Notes: generated by a model from the sequence alone, not told the origin. A stretch of DNA of 64,000 bases from Klebsormidium nitens (GCA_000708835.1 DF237234.1:48224-112223); one strand, 5' to 3'. Shown: positions 27,801-40,442, numbered from the stretch's first letter. Made by a program: numbers and translations.

Positions 27801-30800
27801 CCCACGGAGCCCGTTTGTGGAGTAGTCGAGTGATAGTTCCGACGACCCCTTTTCAGCTCCATGACAGAGTCAGTATCAGGGTAAGATTTTTAACGAAGTC
27901 AGTATCAGGGTTAAGAGTGTTAACGCAGTCAGCATCGCGGCTAACAGGGTTTAAATCTTCAACACAGTCAGTGCCGCGGCAAACAGGGTTGAGATCGTTA
28001 ACACAGGCAGTATTGCGGCTAACAGGGTTGAGATTGTCAACACAGTCAGTATTGCGGCCAACAGGGTTGAGATTGTACCACAATGAGTATCGGGCTAACG
28101 GAGTAAGATTTGTTGGGCAGGTTCTCCGCTGCGTGGACATGTACATAAGCCTTGCCGAGGCGGAGACCAAGAAGGAGGACCAGCAGCGCAGCATCCCTGT
28201 GCCGCGTTCAGCGCGTTCTGTGCGCAACCTTGAGCTGGTAGGGTTGCATACCCGCCGCAATTTTGGCAAACATCTTGAGGGTCAGCTTTGAGCTGAGAGT
28301 CTCCTTCGTCTCCCTTTCCTGAGTTTGCTGGCTCTGTAAATCTGCTCTTTCCACTCGAGGACAAAGATGATCAAGTTGGCATAGCAGAAGTCCGGACGAA
28401 TTGCCCTTGTGGGCAGAATTGCATCGACGGGTGCCCCTGAATTTCATCTCTTTGACACCAAGCTCGTCTCTGCCCGGGCCTCTCGTTTAACTGTCCTTGA
28501 AGGCCTGGATTTAATGCGGGCCCGTTGCGTTCTCCATTCAGGATTTTGCCGGTCTCGCAGGAGATTGCTATAGGTGCATCGCATCGTCTACAAAGTCTAC
28601 GATTGCCCAAACGGATTTTGAAGCTTGTACGAGCTTCTACATATCGTTGCTTGCGTTTTGCGAACCAGATTGACTCCAGTCAACACGAACAGGAGCCTTG
28701 AAACCTCTTGTCATCTCCAGGTTCCCGTGATCACCGCGCACATCCCCGTCGACCCCTCCTGCCAGTACGCGAAGGGCACGTTCCCCTACTTCTGCGGCCT
28801 GACGGACAGCATCAAGTAAGACTGCGAGTGGATCAGCATGTTTTTCTCCGTTCCACGCCACAATCCTCTTCGGTGATCCAGCGCCGCACTTGGGAGTACC
28901 AACGTTTGATCGCTGCTGATTTGAGCGCGCGTGTGCAGGGTGATGAACGGCATCAACGCGCCCAAGCTGATTGAGTGCCTGGGGTCGGACGGTCAGCGGT
29001 ACCGACAGCTGGCAAAGTCCGGCAACGACGACCTGCGGCAAGACGCGGTGAGCTTCCGTGTCTGAAACCTATTGGAAGACCCTTGTCTTGCCTCTTTCTC
29101 TTTCTTGATTGCTCGAAGGATTGCCATTTGCTGACAGCTGATCCTTTTGTGCAGTCGTCTATTTTCCATTCAGTTTTCAAACTTTAATGAAACGGTTGTA
29201 ATCTGAGAACCTGCTTGTGTGTTGCTTAGAACCGTGCATGGCATGCTATCGTTTGCAGGCACATAGAGTCCAGCATATTGCTACTTCCTCTGACATTCGA
29301 AGTCGCCGACTTATGGGGTGATCTGCAACAAGCTCTGCACCCTTCACAAACCCTGCCCCGGCTAAGGCTCTCACGAGTCGCCGCCAACGCCCTTCGAACC
29401 TATCCTCTTCTTTTGCTCGCTACTTGATTTGAAAGCGTCCCCTAATACGGTGTTTCTTGTCTGCGTCTCTAGGTCATGGAGCAGCTCTTTGGGCTGGTGT
29501 CTGGTCAGCTCCAGGCGCATCCCGAAACGCGCAAGCGGCAGCTCAACATCCGGACGTACAAGGTGAGGCTGCTGCTTCAAGGCCTGGCAACGCTGTGGGA
29601 TTGTGTTTGGTGTCTCCATGTGAGATTGTTCAGAGGTCGGTGGCGAGTGCATCACACTGCAGCTTCCCAACTCATCCATCGAGCCGAAAAGGATCTCTTT
29701 TAACAGGACTCGTCACGCTTGTTACCACCTTTGATACGCTCGATGGTTAGGTTGGACGCTCCATCTCCAAATGATTGTCAATCTCCGTTGACGCCGGTGT
29801 CTGCAGGTCATCCCTTTCACGCCCACGGCCGGGGTGTTGGAGTGGGTTAACGGGACGGTCCCGCTTGGGGAGTATCTGCTTGGAAGGTTCGCATCCACAG
29901 TTCTTTCATTTTCCAGTAGAAGGAATCTAGACAGCAAGAATTCAAGATATTGAAATTCTAGCGCATGTACCTAGAGCCTTGTCTCCTAACTGCGGTAGTA
30001 GAGCGGCCTCCTTGCAATTGCACTTGTGATCGGAAGTAGCTTCCATTTAACGAGGTTTTCTGCGGTAGTGTCTTGCAATCACGGCACCGTGTGACCGATA
30101 TCCCAACAACGTCCTTGCGATGTCAGAAACAAGACGAAATCGATTTTTCAACGGCAGCAATGCTTTGTGCAGCAACCGCACTGGGGGTGCGCACGGGAGG
30201 TATGGGTCCAAGGAGTGGACCTTTGTCAAGTGCAGGGAGTTGATTGTCAAGGTGAGCACGCTTGAGGACCCTGAATCGACGACACTGCGTCTTTGAAAAT
30301 TGCTCTCGAGACCTGTAAGCGGATGTTCAAAGGCAGAAGTGACATCAGCGAGTGCACGAAGGATAGGTTTTGATCGTCACAAAACGGTCTTGGGCGTCAT
30401 TTTTCTTCTTCATTCTCAAGACACGTGAGAAATCCTGACTGTACTTGGTCCTACTTAATGCAGGCAACGGACAAGCGAGAAGCGTTCGACGCCATACTAG
30501 CCAACACAAAGTGAGTCCTTCTTGTGTTCAAGATAGGTTTTCGCGCCAAAGGTTTCTCAGCCCGACAATATTCCTTGCTCGTTCTGTCATCTTCAGGTTT
30601 TTGCAAGTTGCAACTTCTCTTCTGCCCAGAATGGCCGATTTACTAGCAACAGAGTGCCCCGCGTAACCAGAGGTCTGGTCCAAAAACCTGCGCCCTCGGA
30701 GATCTTGCCTCGCTGTCATTGCCGTTGAGTGAACTGCAGAGCTCTGCCAAGTCTCTCAACACTCAATTTGCTGGTTCTTCCTTCTCCTCAGGACTGGTTT

Positions 30801-33278
30801 CTCGCCCCTCTGTCGTGCAGGCCCGTGTTCCATCACTTCTTCCTGGAGCGCTTCTCTCGACCCGCAGACTGGTTTGAAAAGAGGCTGGCGTATGCAAGGA
30901 GCGTCGCCGCCAGCTCCATGGTCAGGAGCCGCGTCTATTTCTTCCCCCTTAAATTGCGCGATGCACATCTCCTGGTGTTCACAGTTTCCTTAGCGCTGCG
31001 CATGGTTGATCAGCCCGAAATAAAAGAACACAGTCCTTTTTGGGCGCATCGGCAGGAGCGGACGTAGATTTGCGGTCGAGCTCAGCTCTTGCAAAAGGGA
31101 AAGTCGACGGTCCGAGGTGACTGACGGTTCTGCTCGCACGTGTTGTTATTGACACTGTCTGATCTGCTTTAATGGCAACTTTGTCAGTGTCCTTCCTGGC
31201 TGTGTGGAATGTTCGTCAATGTGTTTCAATGTTGGTACCCTCCACCGCAGAGTCTGCTCGCAAAAAATGAAGAGGCGTCCTGCTATGTTCCAGGTTGGGT
31301 ACATCATCGGGCTGGGCGACCGGCACTCAATGAACATACTGCTGGACGAGGCGACCGCGGAAGTGGTGCACATTGACCTGGGGGTCGCCTTCGAACAGGG
31401 CCTCATGCTCAAGACGCCCGAACGGGTAGGCCGGCTTTTCGCCCGCTCTCGGATTTTTCTTGAAAAATGGTGATTCTTTTTGTCGTTTTGTCGCCGCGGG
31501 CTTTGTGTATTTTGACGTCCAGAACGGTGCGGAGTTTGATATTGCGCCTGTGGTCTCGGTTGACGTCGCCTTCGGATACGCAAGCTAGGCTACAATTGCC
31601 CGTCTTTTCTCCGTGCGACACGAACGTTGTTCTCAGCGAAGAATGCGCACTGACCAAACTTCCGATGCGTCTACCGCTACCTTCCTATTGACCTTTTTGA
31701 GAGAGCCCAGCATTCATTGTCGCCAACATCAGCACGTCCGAAAAAGATCATGACGTTAGTCTCTCTCACTCTTTGCGAAATTGCAAGAACCAGCTCAGTG
31801 CCCACGAGCTTCAGAAGCGACAATGCTCGTTCAACTCGAGTTTGAAGATCCTAAAGCTCCCAAGATTCCGTCCTTTATACGTTCGTTCCAAAACGGGTGG
31901 CATACTCTCACATCCAGCGCTCAGTCACAACTTCAACCCGCCAAAGTCTGGCCTTCGAGCGAATTCCGTCCCGGTCGACACCCGCAGGTTCCGTTCCGGC
32001 TGACGCGCGACATCGTGGCGGGGCTGGGCGTGTGCGGCGTGCAGGGCGTGTTCCGGCGGTGCTGCGAGGAGACGCTGGCGGTGATGCGCGCCAACAAGGA
32101 GCAGCTGACCACCATCGTCGAGGTCTTCATCCACGACCCGCTCTACAAGTGGGCGCTCTCGCCGCTCAAGGCGCTGCAGCGACAGCGGGTGAGGCACATG
32201 GAAGCCAACGTCGCTGAAGAATTTGAACTTTGGATATCTTGAGTGCAAGAGTGGGGTAATCAGAGATAGCGGCGAGGCACACAGACTTGTAAGCTTGTTA
32301 ACAAGTCTGGGAATCGTTGCGGTGCAAGTCAGCAAAGAGTCTCCTGACCATTTTGACTTCTACCAGAAAGGCACTGCTCAGCTGAAGTTTTGGATGATTG
32401 GCTTTGTGGCTTAGGTTACTGATCCTTGATCTACGACTATTTTCAACGGTGGAAGCACGATCAAAATCAAGGGCTGAAAGGATGGTCTCTTGTAAGTGTA
32501 CGCCTCGCTTGTTGGGGGGCGCCGCGGCTCCCGCCTTTCCTCTCTTCCTCTGAGCAAAGTTCCGAGCACGCTTCCTTTTTCTGCTCGAAATTGTGCCACC
32601 ATCTTTGTGTGCTTGCACCTTTCTACGTTTCGCTCGTCACGGCAGTCCAACCAAAGAGCTTCTTCCTCAATCTTCACCACCCCTCATCCCGCTCTGAATG
32701 CTACAGGACGAGTCCCCGTCGATCAGCGAGGCGCATGCGGCTGACGTAGCGGGCGGGCTGGAGGCCGCCGAAGGCAACACGGACGCCACGCGCGCGCTGC
32801 TCCGCGTGAAGGAGAAGCTGGACGGGTACGAGGAGGGGGAGATGCGCAGCCTGCAGGGTCAGGTACGGCGGACGTCGGATGATGCGAGACGCCTTATGAG
32901 CCTGTGTTCTTCAACGAACGAGACTTGCGAGATTGTCCTGATGAAAAAATGCCCGTAGTCTGCATACTTGAAGCCGGCTCCTTGCTCCGTTCCGATCTAC
33001 GCGCCGATGGTTTTCCCTAAAGTTGAGCTTTGTGCATCATTGAGGATCTTTTAGAAGCTGAGACAGGATAAGGTACTGCAAATCAGCGTCCTGAGAGCCC
33101 CGTTTAGCCTGCGAGGTTTCTTATGCTTCGGGTGAAGATAAACACGTGATTGACCTCGCAAGAATATATCCTATCTAAGGCCGGTCCCTTTTTGATGCAG
33201 GTCCAGCAACTAATCCAGGACGCTCAAGATCCCGAACGTCTGTGCCAAATGTTCCCAGGCTGGGGGTCGTGGATTTGA
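15806..33278 (+). CDS. ATM: Serine/threonine kinase ATM (PIKK family), complete
   Basis: ATM senses DNA double-strand breaks and phosphorylates SQ/TQ sites in repair and checkpoint proteins. There are 23 exons: 15806-16263, 16534-16669, 17034-18658, 19001-21125, 21514-21912, 22210-23136, 23487-24632, 24918-25453, 25952-26194, 26512-26782, 27328-27468, 28121-28237, 28721-28815, 28939-29047, 29473-29562, 29807-29886, 30173-30251, 30464-30510, 30821-30920, 31294-31425, 31988-32188, 32707-32862, 33201-33278. All are GT-AG and in phase, giving 3,096 aa (human ATM 3,056). The TAN region is at about 1-35. HEAT-like repeats fill most of the N-terminal 1,900 residues; FAT follows at about 1,900-2,650. 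In the kinase, the ATP lysine is in [13 protein letters not shown] (K2766), the catalytic loop is GDRHSMN (D2917, N2922) and the metal-binding Asp is in HIDLG (D2936), with spacing like human ATM. FATC ends in FPGWGSWI. No PWWP domain is evident. Start chosen at the Met of [10 protein letters not shown], aligning with plant ATM. Confidence 0.97.
27477..27620 (+). repeat. 75-bp imperfect tandem duplication in ATM intron 11
   Basis: Two copies, starting near 27477 and 27552, lie directly after the exon ending at 27468. Both begin catttcttctctttt/c and continue with gggctttcctag and gggtgtga; they differ by scattered substitutions. The pyrimidine-rich start resembles the tract before a 3' splice site. 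Confidence 0.85.
27861..28105 (+). repeat. Degenerate minisatellite (about 39-bp unit) in ATM intron 11
   Basis: About seven units carry the core cagtat(t/c)(g/a)cgg.taacagggtt. Unit starts are near 27871, 27900, 27930, 27969, 28008, 28047 and 28085, so the period grows from 29-30 bp in the first two units to 38-39 bp in the later ones. The array ends 15 bp before the acceptor of the next ATM exon (28121). The 39-bp period equals 13 codons, so antisense frames look falsely like a repetitive protein. Confidence 0.9.
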
Positions 33279-34607
33279 CCGTTCTTCCGAAGCCGGTTGG
33301 GATGTAGCACAAGAAAGGCACGCGAATTGCGAGATTACGCGCTTCCGAGTGTACTATAGCACGCTCGCGAGGGTAGGTACAAGGTCCTCAGAAGCACCGG
33401 CTGCCTAGAAACGTCCTCTGGAGGCGGCTCGTAAGTAGTCTACTCACTACTGACCCTGCAAGGCACGTCTAATGAACGAGATCATCACCTAAACAGATCA
33501 ATAGCGCTTCGGACGTTGACACGATATACCTAGTGTTTACATAAGGGATCGGAGCTGCTTGCTCGACATACAGTCCAGGGACTCCCACTGATGGGCTCAT
33601 CTTAGATATGAACCTATTATCCTCAGCCCAATTGGCAATTAAGGCCGGCAAGATTCAGAAGGATCTGACCAGCCGATCAAAAAGCGTGCATGGTTCAGTG
33701 GGCTGTACTGAAAAGAATGTCGTATTGAACTGGATTGGTGCATGGCGTCGATCTAAGAAGGGCACGATACCAGAGACTCGAAATAGTATGCACAACTGCC
33801 CCCTGGCAGGCTTGTACTTCCATGATGAGGCCGGGCTCAATCACATGCATGCACAATATGTCCAACGCATTGCTCGCGCCATGCGGCCATGAGACCATGT
33901 GCAGGCTACTCTACAAGAATTAGCTGCCGGATCCAAGGAATCTTGCTGCAAACAGCACGTGGCCTCATAACAACAACCAGTCGACCGTCGACTGGTACAG
34001 ACTCGAGTACAGTTTTTGCGGTTTGTTTCAGTGGCTGGTATACCTATTACACGTGGTCATAGCCCAACTCTTTTCGTACACAGACTCAAAATGCAAGCGA
34101 AGAGTTTGCAACGACCGTCCTGATACTATGAGCGATTTGACTAATTGAAAAGTCGGCGACTTCACGTGAAGGCTTGGCAGTAGCCGTCCGTTTGGCTAGC
34201 TCTGGAGGGGGTAGCAACTGATCAACTGTCTGCAAAGATGCGCCACATGCGTCAGGCAAGAGGTTGTGAAATACGGAGAGCTCAGGAAACCTGGAGAAGT
34301 TGGATGCCGATGAGGGTACCAAAATGGGTTTTAAACCACTTGATGAGCACCTTGCATCCATTCATTCTTGCCAAAGTTGAGATAAAGTTGAAGTCAATAA
34401 AAAGTGGACATGGGCTGTTCTTCTTGTCTATCAAGGTACAGTGTACTAGGATGTGAAATCACCTCAGTCCTCGCACCACTGCGTAGGACTCAACTCATCT
34501 ACTCGGTTACTCGCTTACAATTTCTCCTAAGGAGCTCATTTAGCGCGACCCAACACGGACCAAGCCAAAGGAAGGGTAGACTCACTGTAAGCGGTGTGGG
34601 GGCAGTC
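33279..34607. other. Convergent intergenic region, no gene seen
   Basis: This lies between the ATM stop and the stop of the minus-strand GT61 gene. Several short frames exist on both strands (for example 33608-33892 plus) but none resembles a known family or shows good splice borders. It should hold the two 3' UTRs. No repeat was noticed. Confidence 0.5.
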
Positions 34608-36603
34608 CTAGGCAGTCCGAATCGCAGTGGCGGCTTTGGCGTTGAGCGTCCGTCTGATCTGACGCAGAAACGCCGCGAGCAGGTCCGCCGGCATGGCGAC
34701 ATCCTGGCTGTGGTACAGAAACATGGCGTCCTCCTTGGAGCGGTGCTTCCACACCCTGCAGTGTCAAAATAGAGTATGCTTCAAACTGGTTTCCGTTTCA
34801 GGTTGAGATACAGCCGGGTTGATTATCAGTGCCCGGGGACGGGTGCGGTTAGTTTGGGGGTAAAGAGTGGATACGGGTGTGGAGCGTGTGAGTCTGTATC
34901 TAGGCTCTCTAGTTTAGTGGGTGCGCCCAGTTCCTCTTGTGTATCTCAACCTGGCTCAACTCAAGCTGAAACCGAGTCTTATCTTCGGAACGCGTTTCTA
35001 GGCAGGAGTGTAAAACATCCGTAGTTTGGAGAGGGAAGAGTTTCATGTAGAGTCCAGGCAGAGTCTCAACTTAAGAAAGCCTTCTTGATTAGCTCTGCCT
35101 CTGTTCCTAGTAACTCGGTGGTCGATTGAACGCGTGGAAAGGAGCAGTGAAGTTCCTTAATAGCATGCGATCTCGTCTTGTAGCTTCGCCTTTGAACACA
35201 CAAACGTTGCCAGCTTTCTTTACGTCCTTCAAACAAGGGGCACACAGTCAGGTCATTACCCCGCAATGCATATCGAAGTTGCGGGTTTGGGTTGCTGCTT
35301 CTGGCACCAATGCAGCAGCAAACTTCCGGAAGATACTTCGAACTCTAGCGAGGAAGCAGATTCCTTCGTCCAACGGACAACAGCAATCAAGACCAGCTCA
35401 CGAAAGCGGCGTCGTGACAGCTACGTCTCTGTGGTTGTACTGCTCCAGGATCGTGCTGTCTTGCACCGGCACCCGCCACTCGTAGTACTCCAGCTCCATC
35501 TCCTGCGCAAAGTTCTTGTACTCCATCCCCGTCACGTCGCGGGACCCCCCCTCCCCGTACGGCATCACCTGCAGCACCGCCCCCCCCGGCCGCATCAAGC
35601 AGATGTTGCTCAGCCCCGCCCCGTGCACCGCCACCAAAACGTCGAGCGACGCCATCGTTTGGGCCATCTCCGGGTGGTTCAGAGCCTCGAACATGATCGG
35701 GACGACCGTGAAGTTCTCCCCCTGCGCCGCTCGGATCAACTCGCCGTAGTTGAGGAACTGGCGCGTCGTGTTGCGCTGCACGATGCCCACCACGGGAGTC
35801 GCCCCCGCCGGCACGAAGACGCGACTCGACTCCGGTTCTGGCACGCGAAGCCCCTTCCGCATGTAGGCGCCAAACTCCTGTAAGATCGTGCCGGATGCCG
35901 CTCTGCTCTGGAACCCCCCGTTCTCGTCATACATACACAGACTGTGGTACAGGCCAAGTGTCAGATTGCTGAAGCACTCTACCCCTTGAGCCCGGCTGTA
36001 CGTGTCGTTTTCCAGCCCGATCAGCCGGATCGCGTGCTCCGTCATAGCGCCCACGAAGCTGCGCTTGGGCGGATTGTCCCGCCACCACCACTCGCCCTTT
36101 AGATCTGACATCAGCATGACGACGTTCCGGTCATACCCCCGCGTTGTCTCAAAGAGTGGGAGGAACACCTCGTTGAAATCATGGAACGGGCCGCCAGAGT
36201 ACCCCCCTGCCGAAAACACCACTCCTGGGGCGGTGTTGTTCCTGGAACACTTCATGAGAGGAGCACTCGGGTCATCGTGAGCGACAACTCGCACAGGTAG
36301 CTCACTGACTTGGCTCTCCATGAGCCCCTTGTCCCACTTTCTGGGATGCGGCCGGAACCCCATCTCACCTGGTTCTGTTTGGGGATCCCTCGAGAAAAGT
36401 ACGATCTGTCCGGAAGTCACATCTATTCGCACATCCCCCTGAAGGGTGCAGACATCTGTGAGGGCGGAGGAGAAATCGCACTCCAGCTCCAGTCGGCCGA
36501 TCGCCACCGGAAGACCGCTCCATGCAGCTATGAGAAAGAAGGCCGCTACGCAGCAGTTGATGTTGGGTGCCCTGCTCATGGCCGCTGCTCCCCAGGGCAG
36601 CAT
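34608..36603 (-). CDS. Glycosyltransferase family 61 (EOGT/XylT-like), copy 1
   Basis: GT61 enzymes are Golgi or ER type II membrane proteins that transfer pentoses or GlcNAc to glycans or proteins; the acceptor here is unknown. Two exons: 36603-35402 and 34755-34608, 449 aa. The first ATG gives a short cytosolic end, then a membrane anchor at about 19-38 (CCVAAFFLIAAWSGLPVAI). The catalytic region includes DLKGEWWW and the family signature VAVHGAGLSNICLMRPGG at about residue 340. Several N-glycosylation sequons are present (RNNTAP, ENDTYS, SNLTLG, RNTTRQ). The intron is phase 2 and follows the ..TTPLS stretch; the 3' exon of 148 nt supplies the last 50 residues, including YHSQDVAMPADLLAAFL, typical of the end of plant GT61 proteins. 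An in-frame stop directly after the donor would give a false 401-aa product. Its paralogue is copy 2, head to head. Confidence 0.9.
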
Positions 36604-37211
36604 TGTTCAAGGTGAGGCGGTCTGTGCAAATTGGTGTTTTTAAGGGCACCAGTGACCACTGTCAAGGATAGAGGAGGCGCTTTTGCACCTGCATGGGCGT
36701 TCAAGACAGATTCAAGACCAAAGGCTGTATTGAAGAGTCTCAGAGTCTTGAGAGCACGAGTGAGGCTATAATCGATCAGTCCCGTCTGCATAAGCAGACG
36801 ATATCATCCTATCCGGGAGACAACGCCTCGCACAAGCGCTTGCGTACGCTGCGATGCACCGGGTTCCAAGCTCTGTAAACGCGTTCAGTATCGGGGCGCG
36901 TACGGCGCACAGATCTCAGAATTTTCATGTTGACTACCCGCCAAAACTCTCTGATCAATGCATGGCTGCTTGCTGAATGGATGCATGCGCCTGCACTGGC
37001 TGCAGCGAAGTCACTAATAGTAATGGGTCAGAAAAGCACAGCAGCATTTCTGCTATCAGGGAGGATTAGACTAACATCTGACAAGGAGATGTCTGTCTGA
37101 TTTGAAGTTCTCTTGCGGATGACTTAGGATGGTTCAGAGCTTGGCTAACACTAGCAGTCGGTGGCATTGCTTAGCAAAGAAGCACCCCCTCTCACTGCAG
37201 CACCAGCTGAC
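36604..37211. promoter_or_regulatory. Putative bidirectional promoter of the GT61 pair
   Basis: The start codons of the two divergent GT61 paralogues are separated by 608 bp with no other gene between them, so both promoters must overlap this spacer or lie very close. I do not recognise a specific binding site. The 5' UTRs may contain introns that I cannot define. Confidence 0.55.
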
Positions 37212-39993
37212 ATGACTAAGAAGATGACAGCTGTCCACCGCCGGCACGTGGTCGGCACCCGGCTCCTATTGATCATATTCTCCATCGTAGCAGGGTTGTC
37301 GTTCCTGGGCTTCAAGGGTTGGACGGGGGCAGATCTCGTAGGCACCTGTGGTTGGGTCTATTGTCCGACACTTGACAGCATTCCACAAGTCAGCATGCGA
37401 GAATCGATATTGGAGGCGGTCGTCAGACCTGCCATCGACCGCACGGTAGTGATGATAACGCCTGCAAAGAGAGGGGGGGCAAGCGAAGGAGAGAATGGAA
37501 ATGTGGGTGCCGGACTTCATTACAACTTGCAGGATGTGTTGCTTTCGGAGGAGGACGAGATGCAGAAGACAGAGGAGGAGCGAAAAGAAGGGGTCATTGC
37601 AGAGAGTCCTGGTGAGAAACCTCCTCTTGAAAACTTTGCCCCCCAATCGGCTGAGTGACACTTTAGATGGTTGGGCTGCTTCCCCTAGTGTTCGATTTGA
37701 ACACCACCCTGAAAGAACCCTGACACTGGTGGTGTGATGGTCAAGAGATTTACTCAATTGGTTCCAGCGCCGCTTTTAGCATTCGCTTGCTCCATCGGTG
37801 GGTCGATTACATCCACAAGGCCTGTTGTTTTGTTCGTCCATGCGAGTAGGGTGACACAAGGGCCGCTGATGTGACAGTAGATTACTACTGTCCAACGGCT
37901 TGCAATCAGGATGCATATCATGGGGCGAGGCGGCTGTTCAGGTGTCTATTCCCACCGACCTCCGAAAGCACCTCCTGAGGGCTGCATCTGGCAGAGCTCG
38001 AAGTGGTCTTGAAGCATACAGCTGCTAGGAATGTCTTCTACTTCCCACAATTATTTTTTTCGCCTCATTTAGCAGCGGCTCCAAGTTGGCCCTTGTCACG
38101 TTATCCACCATCCCCATCACAACTCGCCTTTCAATCTGTATAAGTCTTAGAGTTAAAGTTCTGCCACTATATCTTATTTTCGTTCCTTCACTGGCCAAGA
38201 TCACAATCTTTTGTCACAGGACTTCAACCTTGTTGAGAAGCCCCTTCAAAGTCCGCCATTGTATGCCCCCTCTGACTTTTTTCTTTCTTCTCTGCAGCTG
38301 ATGAAGGACATCTGCACAGTAAGCGCAAAGCCAGAGCAGGCCGCCCCGCAAACAGCTCAGCTGATGGCCAAGAGGAGTTCAAGTGCGACAGGTCCTCCCC
38401 CCTAACCGATGTCTGCACTCTCCAGGGCGATGTACGAATCAATGTAACCTCGGGCCAGATTGTCTTGTTTGCCGGGGATCCAGAAACCCCCAGAGGTGAA
38501 GAAAAAGTCCGGCCGATGCCGAGAAAGTGGGACGAGGGGCTGATGGAAAGCGGGGTGAGCGAGTTCACACTTCAGTCGGTCGATCGCAACGGCAGCGATG
38601 CCCCGGCGATGGAGTGCACGCACTGGAACGAAGCGCCGGCGGTCCTTTTCTCGGCGGGGGGGTACTGCGGGGGCGTCTTTTTCGACTTCAACGAGGTCTA
38701 CCTCCCCCTGTTCGAAACGACGCACGGGTTCGATCACGACGTTGTCCTTTTGGTGGCGGACTTGAAAGGCGACTGGTGGTGGCAGGGGGATCCCCGGGGC
38801 AGTTTTGTGGGCGCGATGACGTGGGACCCGGTCAGGGTGATCGGTCGGGAACGGGGCACCAAGGGAAACGTGCATGGGGTGGAGTGCTTCAGCCACGTGA
38901 TCGTGGGGCTGTATCAGAACTTCTGCCTATACGACGAGTACGAAGGCAAGGAGTGGCGGAAGTTTGCGCGCTCGGAGCTGAAAGAGTTTGCGCCGTTCGT
39001 GCGGGAGGGGCTCGAGATCGCGGACCCCCCCGAGAGCCACGTTTCCGTTCCCCGAGGGACTGCGCCGGTCATCGGGATCGCGCAGAGGAGCGAATCGCGG
39101 AGGCTACTGAACCACGAGGAGCTGTTACGAGTCGCTGAGGGGGAGGGGTTCACTGTCACTCCGTTGGTTATCGAGGAGTTGACGCACGCGGAAGTAGCGG
39201 CCGCGATGGCGCCTCTCGATGTTTTGGTGGGGGTCCACGGGGACGGCTTGAGCAGCATTTCGCTGATGCGGCCGGGGGGGATCGTGCTGCAGATTCTGCC
39301 GTATGGGGAGGGGGGGCCGCGGAATATAGTGGGGGCGGAGTATAAGAACTTGGCGCTGGAGATGGAGATTGACTACCATGAGTGGCGGGTGCCCGCGCAC
39401 GAGAGCAGCCTCAGTGACCAGTATAACTGCACGAACGAGTTTGTGGCGTCGCCGCTTATGTAAGCTTTGAAACCTGTGGAGAGTGCTTTGCTGTCGAGGA
39501 ATGGAGGTGGACTGGGACTTCGTTTCGAAGATTGCCTGGCGGGAACGTTGTCTGGTGTCATAATTCGTGGCTGTGCAGACCTGCAACCTCGTTTGAGTGA
39601 ATAGGCGCAATTGCTGAGGGCCGTGTCTTTTCTGGCGCTTGATACGTCTGTCCTCATCTCTGTCAAATGACTAAAGGCCAAACTTCGAGGACTCGAAGCA
39701 ATTATCTGCTCTTCTTACAGTTGCGTTTCTCCTGCGTGCTTCCACCATAAGCTGGAGGCAGTTGCTCAGTCGATGCAATTGAACATTCAACACATACTGA
39801 GGTGTTATGGAGAATCTGCAGTAATCGTGCTTGCGCTGTTTGCAGGACTTGGACCCACAATTCCATCCAAGACGCGCTGAACGTCTACCACAACCAGGAC
39901 GTCGTGATGCCTGCCGACATGTTTGCCGCGTACCTGAGTCAGTTCAAAAGGATACTCCACGCAAAAGCCGCCCTCGCACAAGAGCTGCGCTGA
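37212..39993 (+). CDS. Glycosyltransferase family 61 (EOGT/XylT-like), copy 2
   Basis: Three exons: 37212-37611, 38298-39459 and 39846-39993, 569 aa. Exon 1 encodes a cytosolic basic end, a membrane anchor at about 17-35 (LLLIIFSIVAGLSFLGF) and a long acidic stem that copy 1 lacks. Exon 2 aligns with copy 1 from DVCTLQGDVRI onward. The signature reads VGVHGDGLSSISLMRPGG: the usual HGAG is HGDG. The last intron has the same phase and position as in copy 1 and the 3' exon has the same length (148 nt, ending ..AQELR), so the two genes come from one duplication. Probable role: Golgi glycosylation of a wall or secreted glycan; substrate unknown. The start is the first ATG in the frame; the GTG at 37161 is not needed. 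The Ala-to-Asp change could affect activity, but no stop or frameshift is present. Confidence 0.9.
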
Positions 39994-40442
39994 GGGCCGA
40001 GATTGCTTCACTGGACCGCACGACCGCACGTTTGCAGACTGTGAGTTTTGCGTTGCCCTTGGCCTTTTGCTCGGGGCCTGACGCTCACTTTGCACTTGTC
40101 AGCTGCTTGTGAGGGGAACGAGAAACTTCCTATCGAGTACTTCCTGGCAGGCGGTTAAGGACTCTTTCGGCGCCAAATAGGTCTGAGGTACTCAAATTAT
40201 GGGTAACCCTTTGAAAAGGCCAGTGCTTGTGAAGATGTTTGCTTCGAGAGCTATCCCTCTCCCATGGACGGAAGGGGTCAGCGTGCATCTCTTGGCTAAT
40301 GTTGGCTCTTCAAGTCAATCGAAAATGGCTTCTGGCTTTCAAGCGAAAGCTCACAAGCTGACTCGGATAGGTCTGACGTGAAGATGACTAAAGCGCGCTC
40401 CTCATGCAACCTGCCCCGTCGTGTCGTGAGTTACTTGGCCCC

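Noticed and set aside
27853-28269. Minus-strand frame with a 13-residue repeating protein pattern
   Set aside because: It is the translation of a 39-bp minisatellite inside an ATM intron; 39 is a multiple of 3, so an open repeating frame is expected by chance.
33279-34607. Possible small genes in the ATM/GT61 spacer
   Set aside because: Frames are short, overlap on both strands, lack good splice borders and match nothing known to me.
35398-35402. Stop codon taken as the end of GT61 copy 1 (401 aa)
   Set aside because: The TGA is part of a GTGAGC donor; the paralogue has a donor at the same place and both genes have a matching 148-nt 3' exon.
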